NCBI GenBank assembly: GCA_013398955.1
Contig: VWPU01014898.1
Coordinates: forward strand, 124,001-188,000
Reading direction: 5' to 3'
Origin: Callaeas wilsoni
Taxonomy: Eukaryota; Chordata; Aves; Passeriformes; Callaeidae
DNA length: 64,000 nucleotides
The notes under the pieces: generated by a model
The model's input: only the letters and a program-made list of their open reading frames with translations
What the model was told of the DNA's origin: nothing
Database searches by the model: none
In this document: positions 52,071 through 64,000 of the stretch, in pieces
Layout: every line of letters begins with the position of its first letter
Numbering within the stretch: position 1 is the stretch's first letter
Position numbers and translations under genes: made by a program

Positions 52071-54594
52071 GACAAAGGATAAGAGCAATAAGACATGTTT
52101 AAGTAAATCAGGAACTAAAGAAATCTGACAGTGACAGCAGCTGAGTGTTAGGAGGAAATAGTATTGTAATAACAATGTGTAAACACTTTTAATATCCTTG
52201 TACTTTCTAAGTCGGTTTTGAGGAATCAGATGACAACAAAAATGCTGTAATTTTTTCTGCAGTAACCTGTGAGGATGATGGTTGGGTATTTTAGAACAAG
52301 TTGTTCTAAATGAATCTCTATTTAAATTTCCCGACAAACTGATCAAAGAACCTTGTGAGTGTTTGTCATGAATGTTACAATCTTGGACCACCAGAGAACT
52401 TCAAAGGGACTAGAAGGAAGCTAGCACTGCACTGTATGTTAAAAGACTGTGAAGGATAGTTTGAGTTGATACAGGCTAAAGTCAGTCCTACAAAACAGAA
52501 AGTGTGATATAGATTTTTGACTTATACTGAGAAGACAGAGGTAAGAGAAAAATGACGCATGTGGATTTATGAGAAATTACCTCCTGCCAGACTCTTCTTG
52601 CTTGGGATTTATAGTTGCTGTTGAGGGGAAAACCCACATGTTTATAAATTGAGTCAGTTTCTAAATAGTAGAGGCATTTGCCTTGCAGAGGTTAGGGAAT
52701 TTTAAGTAACAAAACCAAGTCACTAACACAGAATCATCTCGATTAGTGAGAGAACAGCATGTCTGCATAGACTTTGTATTCCTCTCTTCTGGAACATTTA
52801 TCTTCTGGAAAACAGTGTTCTTCAAAAAAAAAAATTACAATCTTGGTAGATAATTGGTCTGTCATCACAGTGTGATGCCGCACTCAACAAAACAAGATTC
52901 TTGGATGGGTAGGCAGACAAATAGGGGAATATTAGGAGGAATTCTGTGTCTAGTCCTGATACCCATATCCAAAATTTTCAGAGAACAGCTTTGCAAATAG
53001 CTAAAACGCAGTAAAAAGGTCTCCTAATAATGAGATATTCCGAAAATTCTGTTCAAACTCTCAGACATATGATAGTGAAATTTTGTCATCTGAACTACAT
53101 AAAAACTTTTGACTGCTTCCATAGCAGGAATAATTATAAGTGGAAGCTTTGAAATAATGGAAATCAGGCTAGAAATAAGATATACATTTTTAACAGCAGA
53201 TACATTTAATATAACATTTTATGGAATCTTTCATTCAATTCTACTTTGTTAGCAGATTAAGAGCAAGTGTTTTTCTAAAACTAAACTGTAGGTTAAAGAA
53301 AATGTAATCCAGGGCAATACTTCAGCATGTCACACACAGGAGATCCCTTCAGATCCTCAAAATTATTCAGTCCAGTCTCATCTACAAGTTATCTGAACAC
53401 AGATATTCTTACAGGGAAACTGAAGTGTTATCATTTATAGTATGAAAACATGGAAAATGACATTTTACAAGAAAAATCAGAAAATCTTCCTTGGATAACA
53501 GAGAAAGCTACCTATTGGCTTAAACTGAGGAAAAAGTATTGGAAAGAAATATTCTTCTGGAAGTTGCATGAAGATCATTGTAGTGGCTATTAACAGTTCA
53601 TTGTACACAAGATAAAGTGATTGCAAAAGAAAAGAAGAGAACAACCATGATTAATAAGTTCTTTGCTTAGATATTTTAATAATTTGATAGATTTTTTTTT
53701 TTTGGTCAGAAATCCACAATGGAGAAATCTAAGTACTGTCCTCATTTTTGGAAATAGCCTAGAAGCAGGAAAAAGTCTTCCAGTAAAGAAAAAATATTTG
53801 GCTTTTTCAACAAAAAGAATATTTTTCATTTGCAACTGTAAAAATTGTCCATTTAAAGATGTTTTCTGGGCAAAGATAGCAAGGAAATGTTATTCCTAAT
53901 CACAGTACCTTGCAGGGAGATGATGGAAACATATAAATGTATTTTTTACTTTGTTCTTAAATTAAAACAGAAATAATCTTATGAAATGTTTGAACACCAG
54001 TTCCTTTAATCACATAAAAAGATAGGCTCTGTTTCCATCATTAATAATATTTTAGCCTTTGTATTGTGAAGAAAAGCTTGTCTCTATGCCCTAAGGCATC
54101 AGACAAGTAACAGATTCTTCTGCAGCTGTGAAGACATGGAGTCTTTCCTTTAAGGAAAATTGCCCTTGTGCTTTTTATCTGCATCTGGGCCCAGATGGAT
54201 AGGAATCTAAGATAATACCTACAGTAGCATTTTGAGATCTGGAGTATGGTTTTAAAGTACATCCTACTATTGTCCTCACTTACCGTGCTTCAGTTCTTGC
54301 CAAAGGAGAATTGCTGAAAGGATGATGCCTTCTGCCATCACCTGTGCCTGGTAAATATTGTTCCTGAATAGCTGTTGGGTTTCTCTGGTTTTTTAATTCC
54401 TGTATCTTTAGAAGCCCAAAGAGTCCTCTTGCAACCAGGATTCTGAATATTCACAGAGCCAAGAGACAAGACCCTATGGGTGGGGTTATCACACAGAGCT
54501 TATCCCACTGTGTATCCAAAGCTTTCCACATTCTTACTCTGGGCCTTAAAAACTTTTATTGAAACTTCTGTTTTCTAGAAGTTGAAACTAATTT
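52071..54594. other. Intron 2 stretch, A-rich on the + strand, no gene seen
   Basis: The sequence is richer in A than in T by eye, unlike most of the intron. Small open frames exist on both strands but carry no motifs. It may be an old, unrecognised insertion; the sequence does not show boundaries. Confidence 0.45.
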
Positions 54595-55060
54595 ATTTGC
54601 AGAGTACAAAATCTTCAGGTCAGAAGGGGCAGCTACAACGTTTAGTTTGACATGCAATTAAAACTCTGGACAAGATTTTTCAGCTACTTTTCAGTTATCT
54701 TTATACAGCCTAGTAATTTATGGCTAAGCTAGATGGAATCTTTATAAAAGACATCCATTTTTGATTTAAAATGTTCTACAGAGAACCCAGCATACCCTTA
54801 AGTGAGGTGTTCCATTGATTAATTGCACTCACTCTGAAAATATTTCCAGTCAGACTTTGCTTAGCTTCAGTCTCCAGTCATTTGTCTTTGTGCCTTTGTC
54901 TGTCAAGAAGATGGCTGCCACTGAAAAATCTTTTAATACATAGGTACTTACAAACTGACACTTTGTTGCCCTTGGGAAAACAGTTCTGTAAAAGTGACAC
55001 ACATTTTCAAAGTACTTTAAAAGAAAAGGACCCAAAATTTAAACATTTCTTTGTTTTCAA
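54595..55060 (-). repeat. Ancient CR1 relic, CR1-L3 type, about 460 bp
   Basis: The + strand reads ATCTTCAGGTCAGAAGGGGC near the left end. GACATCCATTTTTGATTTAA, GAGGTGTTCCATTGATTAAT, TGCACTCACTCTGAAAATAT, TTTCCAGTCAGACTTTGCTT, TTCAGTCTCCAGTCATTTGT and TACATAGGTACTTACAAACT follow in order. This sequence of motifs is the reverse complement of the old CR1-L3-type 3' region shared among amniotes. It is heavily mutated. The recognition is from memory of the family, not a computed alignment. Confidence 0.78.
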
Positions 55061-55389
55061 TTCTTTCCAATTTCAAGGGAATAAGAATTTCTTTCTACAT
55101 AGTATAGTTATACTGAACTTTCAAGAGATGGAGAGAACTATTTTACCAAACCATGGCCATGAGTTGAAATGAAGCAAAGCAGATATAGCATTCCTTTTTT
55201 TACCTCAGATGTCATAATTTTCAGAGAGATACAACATGGGGAGGTTTTTTCTTTTTTTTTTAACAGTTTTGTCTCAGAAAGTTGTTCCCATTATAGCTGC
55301 TACTAAAAAATGTGGGTTTTCCCCAAATGATAAGATGAGAAAAACCTAACGGAAAGTGCAGAGATGGTAGAGGAAAGTTTTCCAGCCTA

Positions 55390-55640
55390 AGGTGTACGAT
55401 GGTAGGACAAGAGGAAATGGCTATAAGTTGCAACACGGTTAGATATAAAGAAAGGTATTTTATTTTTCACCATGATCAGAGACTCAAACAGATTCCCAGA
55501 GAAGTTTCTGAATCTTTGTCCAAGATGACGCTCAAAATTTAGCTGCACACAACCCCAGCCTACCTCATCTAGAAGACCCTGCTGAAAGCAGGAGTTGACC
55601 TCTTTCATCCTCAGGGGTCCCTTCTGTCTTGAATTCTGCA
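55390..55640 (+). repeat. CR1 LINE, about 250-bp 3' fragment
   Basis: In sense orientation the copy shows GGACAAGAGGAAATGGCTAT, AAGTTGCAACACGGTTAGAT, TTCCCAGAGAAGTTTCTGAA and CTAGAAGACCCTGCTGAAAG, then CAGGAGTTGACCTCTTTCAT and GGGGTCCCTTCTGTCTTGAA. It ends near TTCTG. Its sequence differs from the 43.4-kb copy, so it belongs to another subfamily. The antisense open frame at 55387-55650 is inside it. Confidence 0.88.
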
Positions 55641-57246
55641 GTAACACCACAAGTGGGGCTACAAGAGTGTTTCAGCCTTTCTGTCATGATGGAGGTTGAC
55701 AAGAGCTTCCTCCTCTTTCTTCCTAGTCAAGAACTTGCGTGAAGCTTGTTGAAAACTGGTGTCTTCGAGATTTGGAGAACAACACCATAAACATGGCTGG
55801 ACCAACTAAACTTCATTTCCTCAGGCAAAAAGGCCCAAAACAGACAGCAGGTCCTTGTTTAGCCTCATCAGCTACACACGTGCAGCATGGGAAACAGTGC
55901 TTTATTAAACTGGTGATCTAAACTGGCAGCTTTGTTTACATGCAACAATAAGCCACCTATGTTCCATATTGCTGATCACTAAATCTCGATTTCTCAATTT
56001 TATCTTTTGGCAATCAGTCATACTTGAGTAGAAACTAATGCCTAAAAGTAATTAAAACTTTGTCTGGTAATAAGTAAATTAAGGCATGGAATTTGCATTT
56101 ACTGATAGTTACACAGAAAACCACCAAAAATCATGGAACAATACTCATTTTTATTTACTTGACGTTTATCTCCCAGTTTTCCAGCCATTACAAAATATTG
56201 CCCATATCAGACAAGTCAGTGTACAAGCAATGTAAATTAATAGCTAAAAGAAAATGAATCTCTCATTCTAGCACAGTGTATTGTGACACAAAATTTAAAC
56301 AAGTATTATTCTATTCCCTAATTAATTCAATTTAATCGAACAGAGGATATACCTATCTTTGTAATTTTTCTATATGTAAGCCACAAAGTCTGGAAATTTT
56401 TAAGTCAGGGAAGCCAGGCTGTCAGCATTCAAATTCAAAGTTATCTTGAAGATTGTACTCTTTGATATGCACCTGATAAAAATAAACTTGTTATGTAAGA
56501 CGCTGATTCAGTGAAGAGAATAACTACATGCTTGACTTTTTGGGCTCTACTGGATCTAGTAGCATTCAGCAAGTACACATATGTCAATACAAAATTATTG
56601 AATGACGAGAGTCATTGTCATCACTATGAGCATAAATGTATTTCAGCATTACTGATCATTAACGATACATATGATGAATAAGCTTCTTGGTTTGATTGCT
56701 TGTTTTAGCAAGATCAAATATTTCAGTAGTTATGGACTTATAGTAAACTCCTTTTCAAGAATTTTCAACTCCCTGTTGACAGTGGGGGTCATACGATCAC
56801 AGTATTTGATGAAATATGTTTATTAAAAGCCCCAACAGAGTTCAACTCCATTAATTCCATGACCTCTTTTCCTTTGCGCTCCCTGTCCATGGGCAATTAT
56901 GATTCTCTGTTTCAGTTAGTTATTGCTAAACCCCTGTTTTTTCTTCCTGTGTTTCTCCCATAATTTTATCAAGATCACTATGAGTAAAACTAAGCTAGTA
57001 TTTATATATTTTTCCCTTATGCATTTTTATTACTGTGATTAGCATCCTTCTTTTGCATAATATTTGCTTATTTGTAAAGGGAAACAAAGCAGTGGTGATT
57101 TTTTTTCTGAAAGAGACTTTTATATTTCCTTGTAGTAGTCCAAATTGAAAAAAGATATCAGAAAGTCACAATGCCTATAAATTTATAATGTGTTTTCTAT
57201 ATGCTGAAGGGATGTGCAGGGGTTTTTTCTGTGTTAGGGGGTAGAA

Positions 57247-57300
57247 GTTTGTTTGTTTTGTTATTGTTGTGGGGGTTTTGTTTGTTTTTGTTTGATTTGT
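57247..57300 (+). repeat. Degenerate (TTTG)n simple repeat
   Basis: GTTTGTTTGTTTTG and GTTTTGTTTGTTTTTGTTTG flank a short GTGGGGG segment. It is low-complexity sequence. Confidence 0.8.
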
Positions 57301-58273
57301 CTGAATCTGCTTGGGGCATCATAAAAAGAGAAGCTGGAGAGCCTTTTTATGTTGGTTGTACACAATTCTGTGTACATGGAGAGGGAGGGAGTTTTGTTTT
57401 TACACAGAATGATTCTCCAGGTTTTTGACTGGGAATTGCTTTGATTTGAATGATGATGTCTGCTCATGAATAAATTGGTCAGAGTATGGTAATGCATATG
57501 TGTGATTTGAAGATCTTTCAAGCAAATTATGAACTGAAGTTTTAAATACACATAGTTTAAAATGTAGCTAAAGTAATTTGTATTCTGCTACACAATGGCA
57601 TCGAATTCTCTGATAGCAGATGTATTTTGCAGCAGCAGCCAGCAAATTCCATGGCAATATCAATTTGTTTTACTGCTAAGTAATACACTCATTTTTTCTC
57701 AGTTATGTCCCTTCCAAAATACAAAATATGACTCATCACTGAAAATATTCAACAAACTTTATATTGGATTAACATTTTCAACAAATGCTTTCATGAGTTC
57801 TCCAAGTAGTATGGCCACATCACACAAAATCCCTGTCTGAACCTGCTTTTCCCCACGTGCCAGAGGAGAGGCTAAGCTTGAGGGCTGCTAGAGCAGTTTT
57901 TCTTCACCATCGGGACAAGTCTGTACTGTTGCCTTGTTCATTAAGTAGCCCCAAGTCTATGGTGCAACACACAGTGTAAGGATCTCTGGAACAAATAGCT
58001 TAAGTTGTGTGGCTGACACTACTAGCCAACATTTCCAGCTCTCTCTGTTCCCTCTGCAAGCCTAACACTAGTGTTTGCTTTCCATCTTTTTGAGCCATGC
58101 ATTGTAATCTAGTTAAAGTGCTCAATGGGCAAATCTTCCAAGAGTCAGCTGCAAACAGGAAAAAAGAAAGTGTAAGCTTACATGGCCTTTTTCATACACG
58201 TATGTTGAAAATTGGAAGGTTTGCTATCTGCACATGCTCTGGACCTACATTTTATTAAGACTCTTGTAATAGC

Positions 58274-58320
58274 AAGGGACTAGATTCTGATGTGAGAGGT
58301 CCCATCCAGCCTATGAGAGC
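58274..58320 (+). repeat. Possible CR1 3'-end scrap
   Basis: The segment GGGACTAGATTCTGATGTGA then GAGGTCCCATCCAGCC resembles the last part of CR1 before its terminal repeat. It is too short and diverged to be sure. Confidence 0.4.
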
Positions 58321-61300
58321 CAAACAGTGAAACTGGAAATTACCAAGTCAACGCAGTACAAATGGGAAAAGGCAAGAAAAGGCACCATTCAGAGCTGCCA
58401 TTTTGGCAAGTATATGCAGAGCACACATACCAATTTTTGCTACAAATTTAGTCTCTTCACTGCTATTTAGCTTCCTTGTTGCCTGTTGATTTTAGTGTGT
58501 GATTACAAGAAGGAGAGGAATTAGGTAACTGCTGAGCTATAGTCCAACATTATGGGACTTAATTTTTGATGTAAAAGGAAATTCTGTTGCATCATTCTGT
58601 GACAGAAGACAATTGCGAAAGGAAATGTGTGTGATCTTTAAAACAAGAATACCCCATTTCATACTGAAGGCCATGCTACAAGTATATTCTCTAGAAATAG
58701 ATAAAAGTATATTCTCATGGTTTTGGTGTTCGTAATGTTCCTTTTCACATTTTTCAAATCTTTTCAAGTTTTTCTATAGCTCTTGATGTCAATGCCTTTC
58801 CCATTCTCTATTACTGTGGGTTTTTTCAAGTCTAATTTGGCTTGAACATCACCCACATATATGTTTGGAATTCTGGGGTTCTAAAATTTTTAATGGAAAA
58901 AGAAATGGAGTTTTACGGATGTAATACAGTGATGTAGAAATCTTACTTTGGAATAAAAGTGATAAAATAGATGCTAAATTTATATACATTTTGCATATCA
59001 AGTGTAAAGGCTTGTAAAGATTCAACATCAGTGACTTTGAAGTCATTTGGGCAGTCTTGGTAGATGAACTGAACTCATAATTGCATGGTTTTAATGAAGC
59101 AAATGGAAGAAAATACAAAATAAAGAAAGTGGGTTTACTTTGGACTCCAGCACAAGTAGAACTACTGGATTGTCTGTAGTACCTTGAAGAACTGTAGAAG
59201 ACTAGTCTGAGGACTCAAATATTATATGTATTAGAAGATCTTTAAATTAAAATTTATGAAAATGGTGCTGTATCTGTCTGGGAGCATTTTGGCAATTTTT
59301 TCCATGTTCTTTCTTCAATCTAGTTTCTCAGAGATCGAATAAAGATTTTGAGAACTTGATTTGTATGCAAGGCGTTGATTTATAATGTCACTGACCTTCT
59401 CTGACTAAGCAGACAAAACTTAGTGCGATCCCTTGTCAGCTACAAAAATTCAAATGTATGTATGGGGAGATATCTTCTTTCTGTGCAAGGGCCAGCTGCA
59501 GTTTCCTAAGAGTTGTGCAAGATGTGCTACGACTGGAAGTTTTCTGAGCGGTACAATCCAAGTGAATCACAGGAGGCTGGAGGTTGGTGTGGGCGGTGTT
59601 GAACGACTTTCTCTTGTCCAGCTCACGTGGGGAGCCGGGTGTGGGGACCTTTGGTGCTCCTCCAGGCCTCACTCCCTGCACATCCTCCACGTTAACCCTG
59701 TAGAGACTGTTTGCTACCATGCCACTGATGGATGGAGGTGAAAGCTAGATGCTATAAAGAGATATTTCTGTTTGCTTGTCTCTTCCCAATGCCTTTTTCC
59801 CCCTAATTGTTGTTAGGAAAAGCAGTAAAGTTGTGGTCCCTGTTGACAGTGTTAGGGACTTTTTAAACCCAAGCTACAGTGACTCTTTTCTGTATCACTT
59901 TCTAACGGCTGGAGATGAAGAAGAAAACTCTCTAGACCTGTTAGCTGTCTTACAGACAAGGGCTTCACAAACAGTGAATTATGTACTCTGTAAGGGGGAG
60001 ATTTAAAAGTGTCTCACTTCCTCTGTCAGTTATCCGCCATTAAAAAAGCTGTTACACAAAGGTTAGGCAGGTATTGCTGCTCTTTTTGCTGTGAAAACAG
60101 AACACTAAACAGGTTTTGTTAGCAAGAAAAACGCTAAAAAAGGAAAAGCACCTTGCTAGGAAAACATCAGAAAATATAATGGATTAACTTTCAAAGAGTT
60201 TGAAGTGCTTCTCTGTAAGATTTTTTATGACATATGCCTTTAATGAAAATAAAATCAAGATGGAAAAGTACTATTAACTTCCTGCTGACTGTTTGGGTAC
60301 CCAAGATATCCATCACTTTTATCTTTTATTTGCTTTAGGAGTAATGTATTTAGAATAACCAGTACAATAGTTTTAAGACTTACAGAAAATCTACAGAAAA
60401 TGATGTAATTTTTTTCCACTAAGTTTCTAAGTAATTTTCACGTAAATTAATTTGGATGACATATTTTTCTTAGTGAAAAGTCTGCTGCACCTGTAAATAA
60501 TTAATGCATGCGTAAAAACACACAAAAATCTCCTACCAATTTTTTTTTGGCCCTGTAGAATAAATATATTTTATAGAATGAAATTCTGGTAAATAGACTT
60601 TGCCAGACTTATTTATTTAAAGCAAGCAACCTTTTTGTGTTGGTTTTGTTTGTTTCATGTAAGTTTTGTGCTAAGATTCATAATTTTTTTCTTGAAAACA
60701 AGGCAGCATGTGTTTAAATAAGGTATTTTCCTTTCTGCCTTGATATTTTTGCAGAGCAGGCTAAAGAAATTGTGTGGGTTACCAATATGTGTCTGTTGTT
60801 CTGAATAAATACTTTACCTGTTTTGACATTTGAATCTACTCAGAGAAAGTGACTGGAAAGACTGCCTATTAATACTTTTTCTTCCCCTCCCCCCTCCTGT
60901 TTTCAGAATTAGCTTATGGGAATCTTATTTAGTTTCACTAATTTTACTAGAAATGTTCTCATCATTTGTAACTAGGAATTTAGCTGAGGTGATGCTTGAA
61001 ATCAAAGAGCCAACTTATGGTAAAATCCTAGTAAAGGAGGAAAATCTATGGATGGATATGTTTGAGAGTTTGTGAGTATTTAGTAATTATTCTGGTTCAA
61101 GAAAGCAAAATACAATACGCCTGCTGTGGTTTGTAGGTTAAGACTATTTAAAAAGTCCTCAAAAAATTAGATCTCTCCGTAGTCCCACGAAGTTTAGCAT
61201 ACTCTTGCATTTTTTAATGCTGTTAAAATTACTTGGTTTTAAGCAATTAGATAAGAATCAATGTAAATAATAACATACATTTTATAATTAGCTAATTTTG

Positions 61301-64000
61301 ACAGTCTTTGTCTAACTCAAAAAATTTAGAAAGGTTTTAATCATACCTGTTTTCAAAAAAGTGTCATGTAAATAATAAATTAAGTAAAAAAGTCTATAGG
61401 CTGAGAATCTCATACCCTTTTTGTATATGAAATTATTGAACATGTTTTTTCTCTTTTCTTTTTCTAACACAAATAAATGTTTACCATGAGAAAGTACATT
61501 TGTGTTTTTTACTCAGCCATGCTTTCAGGTGGCAGGTTATGTATGTTACCTTGATTCAAACACCTTATTTGTTTTCAGTGCTGTATCTTAATACCTAAGG
61601 TAGAAAGTTTCCATTTCTGATATCAAAGGTACCAAAAGATACCCCCTTGACAATCAACACTTTCTTTACAAACAAGATGAGTCCCGCTTTCGCTGCACTC
61701 CTTTTAATAATCAGCAGAACTTTGAAGTGAAGAAAATTTTTAGCTGAATGTCAAATGAGGACATTTATCTTTGTTCCTCTGCAATACTTAGTTAAGGTTT
61801 ACTTGCTGGAACTCCTTTGATTTTGCAGTGATAAAATAATTTCTTTTTCAGTGTCTGTCATTCAGTGCTTCGGTACGTTAGTAACAAAATGTGCCTGTAA
61901 CACCACAGCTTTCCTTGTGGCAGCATAATGCATCCGAAAGAGGCTGGCTGCTCATTCATGTGAAATACTTTGCTCAGTTTCTCTGTCTTGCTTACTGAAC
62001 AGCTGTCTTTGTTAGTAGGCAATGTTGATTAATCTCTGACTAGTGCCTGTGAGTCAAAAATAAATTTGATAGCAAACATTATAGAATCCTCCTACTGTTG
62101 TACCAATAACATGTCCCAGTAAGCAGGATTTTGCAACGGGTTCGGCAAACCCACACCTACCCTTTTGTATTTTTCATTACAAGTAATAGAGTTTTCTACT
62201 TTCTCTCCTGCATGTTGTCTCGTCAAAGATAAGAGTATCCTTTCTCACAGTTATCTCAACTTGCCCCTAAAAGTCAAGGGCTTATTATGCCTTCTCTACT
62301 CTTGTAGGTTCCAGACAAGAAAGTTTGAGGGTTTTTTTCAGAAGAGCACGTTACTTGTCTTGTTGCCCAGAGCACTGTAAACATTGGTAATTTTGTTTGC
62401 ACTTAACAAAAATTAAAATGGCCTTCTGCATTAGAAGTTTGTATTGAACACATCCTCAAAGGAAGGCCACCTGCCTTCGTACACAGCCTGGAAACTGTCC
62501 AGTTCTGACCCATAACAGATTTCCCGGTAAAGCCAATAGAAAGTTCTTAAGAAGCTAAAGTAAACAATAATATCTAAATGTACGATCAGTATCCAGAATA
62601 AATGTCTCAGCGAAACTGAATGTCACCAAGAACTGGAAAGCCAATTTTAGAGCTGCTGTTTATTGTCTTTTTCCTGGCATTCTTAGCATTTTCTTTCCAG
62701 TTCATCCTCTGTTTCTCATTTACTTTTCCCTTCTGTGTTTTATTGCTTTTGAGAACTCCCAGCTGATCCTCCTGTGCTTCAGTTCCACTTCCTCTCACAA
62801 CTGCTTTCCAAAATAGGATCATTGAACAGTTAATGCTGGCACTTAGAATGAGTGAACAACCCAATTAGATTAACTGAGGGCAGGGAAATTCATGTTTCAG
62901 ACTTTTATTTTCTGCCAACTCAGGAAGACAAAAGAACATCAAACAGCTCCCAGGTTCTGCCAGGCATAGCAGTGCAGTGTATAATTGGGACCATAATGCC
63001 CATGCTGGTGATGATGTCACTGTTTTCTGCCTTCAGGGGATAAGGACATTTGCCATTTGCTGGGGAAGAATTAAATGGAAGAAATGAGAGTTTTTGGCAG
63101 ATTCTACCTGTTAGATTTTGGGGATGAGCAAATAAAGATAGCTATTTAAACCTTCATCAGAACAAAAGACATTAACCAGCCCTTCTGATCTGCTTTGCGG
63201 ATGTTGACTAATTCATCCATACCTGTGGCTAGCTTCCTATGGATCAAGAATTTCTATTTTTGCTTCTGAGTAACATAGGACATTGAAGAGAGAGCAGAGT
63301 CCTGGTGCTTGCTCTTAAAAGGTAATAAAACATCAATAAAATGACTTTCCTATTATTTAGCCCGTATGGTTGATACGAAGGAAGGTGACTTTCACCTGGG
63401 CCAAGAGCTGTGGGCTAGGTCTTTTAATTTTTTTCCCCCTAGCCTTCCTAATCAAGCTGCCTCTATTTCTGTAGGGTTTTGCAGCTGTAGTACCACAAAA
63501 TTATGTTTTAAAGCTTTAAGACATAGTTTTTATTAAAGTGTTGGTAAAATATTTTTATTATATATTTACTTTTATATATGCTTATGTAAATAAAGCACAC
63601 ATATACTCCTCTTCCTCAGACAAAGTGCTGTCAGTACTAGGATTTAAAAAGTGTGTGTTTCAGACATGAGTCCCACTGCCATATCATTACCTTACTGGCT
63701 GGCATAACTTGTTTTCAGTTTCCCTCCTTCCCCTGACTAGTGATGCTAATTTTCAGTGCTGGCCACCACACAGGCATAGACTAGCCTTCCCAACGTTTTG
63801 CACTGAATGTAGCTTGCTCTTTTTATTGTTTCTTATTGGCAGATTAGACAGAGATAAGTTTGCCTGATGAAATTCTGAGATGACTTCTTATATTTGATGA
63901 TTTGGTGTTCTCTCTGTCTTATTTTTGCCTTTCACCACTTTCCTTTAGTCCCTCCCTCATTGAAGGAGATGGCATAAGTTATTTCTGCCTACAGCATTCC

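Larger units (their letters stand above)
33248..64000 (+). other. GABBR2: GABBR2 intron 2 (partial, 5' part)
   Basis: The next coding residues expected after GWNLVQ begin LSFAATTP in mammalian GABBR2. I did not find them anywhere downstream, so the intron runs past the window end. It holds CR1 fragments mostly in the sense orientation, one ancient antisense CR1 relic, simple repeats and otherwise unique-looking AT-rich DNA. Confidence 0.83.
55641..64000. other. Intron 2 stretch, no gene seen
   Basis: AT-rich intron with the TTTG repeat at 57.25 kb and the doubtful CR1 scrap at 58.3 kb. A GC-richer patch at about 59470-59740 with several CpGs is open on both strands, but has no splice-flanked or family-like reading. 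The next GABBR2 exon was not found. Confidence 0.55.

Noticed and set aside
53320..53400. Segment with GATCCCTTCAGATCCTC and CAGTCCAGTCTCATCTACAA as a CR1 fragment
   Set aside because: Resemblance is limited to a few words and cannot be ordered against the CR1 3' end.
1..64000. Bacterial-style systems, CRISPR arrays, integrated viruses or a novel defence locus
   Set aside because: The composition, splice-flanked receptor exon and CR1 content identify vertebrate intronic DNA. No arrays, operons or viral gene sets are present.

Overview
This window looks like bird nuclear DNA. It is AT-rich, carries many CR1 (chicken repeat 1) LINE fragments ranging from fairly intact to very decayed, and has no recognisable mammalian SINEs or L1. 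I see no operons, bacterial genes, CRISPR arrays or viral genes. The species cannot be fixed from the sequence alone.

The only protein-coding feature I can support is one 138-bp internal exon on the + strand (33110-33247). It encodes 46 residues of the extracellular Venus-flytrap domain of GABA-B receptor subunit 2 (GABBR2) and has clean splice sites on both sides. By comparison with the mammalian gene it is probably exon 2. That makes positions 1-33109 part of intron 1 and 33248-64000 part of intron 2. GABBR2 is known as a very long gene with large 5' introns, so one exon in 64 kb is expected.

Layout: 1-33 kb is intron 1, with five antisense CR1 fragments (2.9, 9.2, 12.7, 17.1 and 32.5 kb), one GC-richer interspersed repeat that may be LTR-derived (26.4-26.8 kb), a 24-nt perfect AT palindrome (6.7 kb), a 49-nt pure pyrimidine tract (14.4 kb) and four blocks that look like candidate conserved noncoding or enhancer elements. 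33-64 kb is intron 2, with five clear sense-strand CR1 fragments plus an abutting sixth and one weak one (43.4, 47.7, 49.7-50.3, 52.0, 55.4 and 58.3 kb), and one ancient antisense CR1-L3-type relic (54.6-55.1 kb). The remaining open reading frames are short, lack family signatures, and in several cases lie inside CR1 copies, so I do not call them genes.

I found no previously undescribed gene system. The observations most worth a second look are the exon's amino-acid changes next to the conserved disulfide, at the position aligned with a GABA-contacting serine of GABBR1; the possible intronic regulatory blocks, one with a perfect 13-bp inverted repeat; and the segregation of CR1 orientation on either side of the exon.
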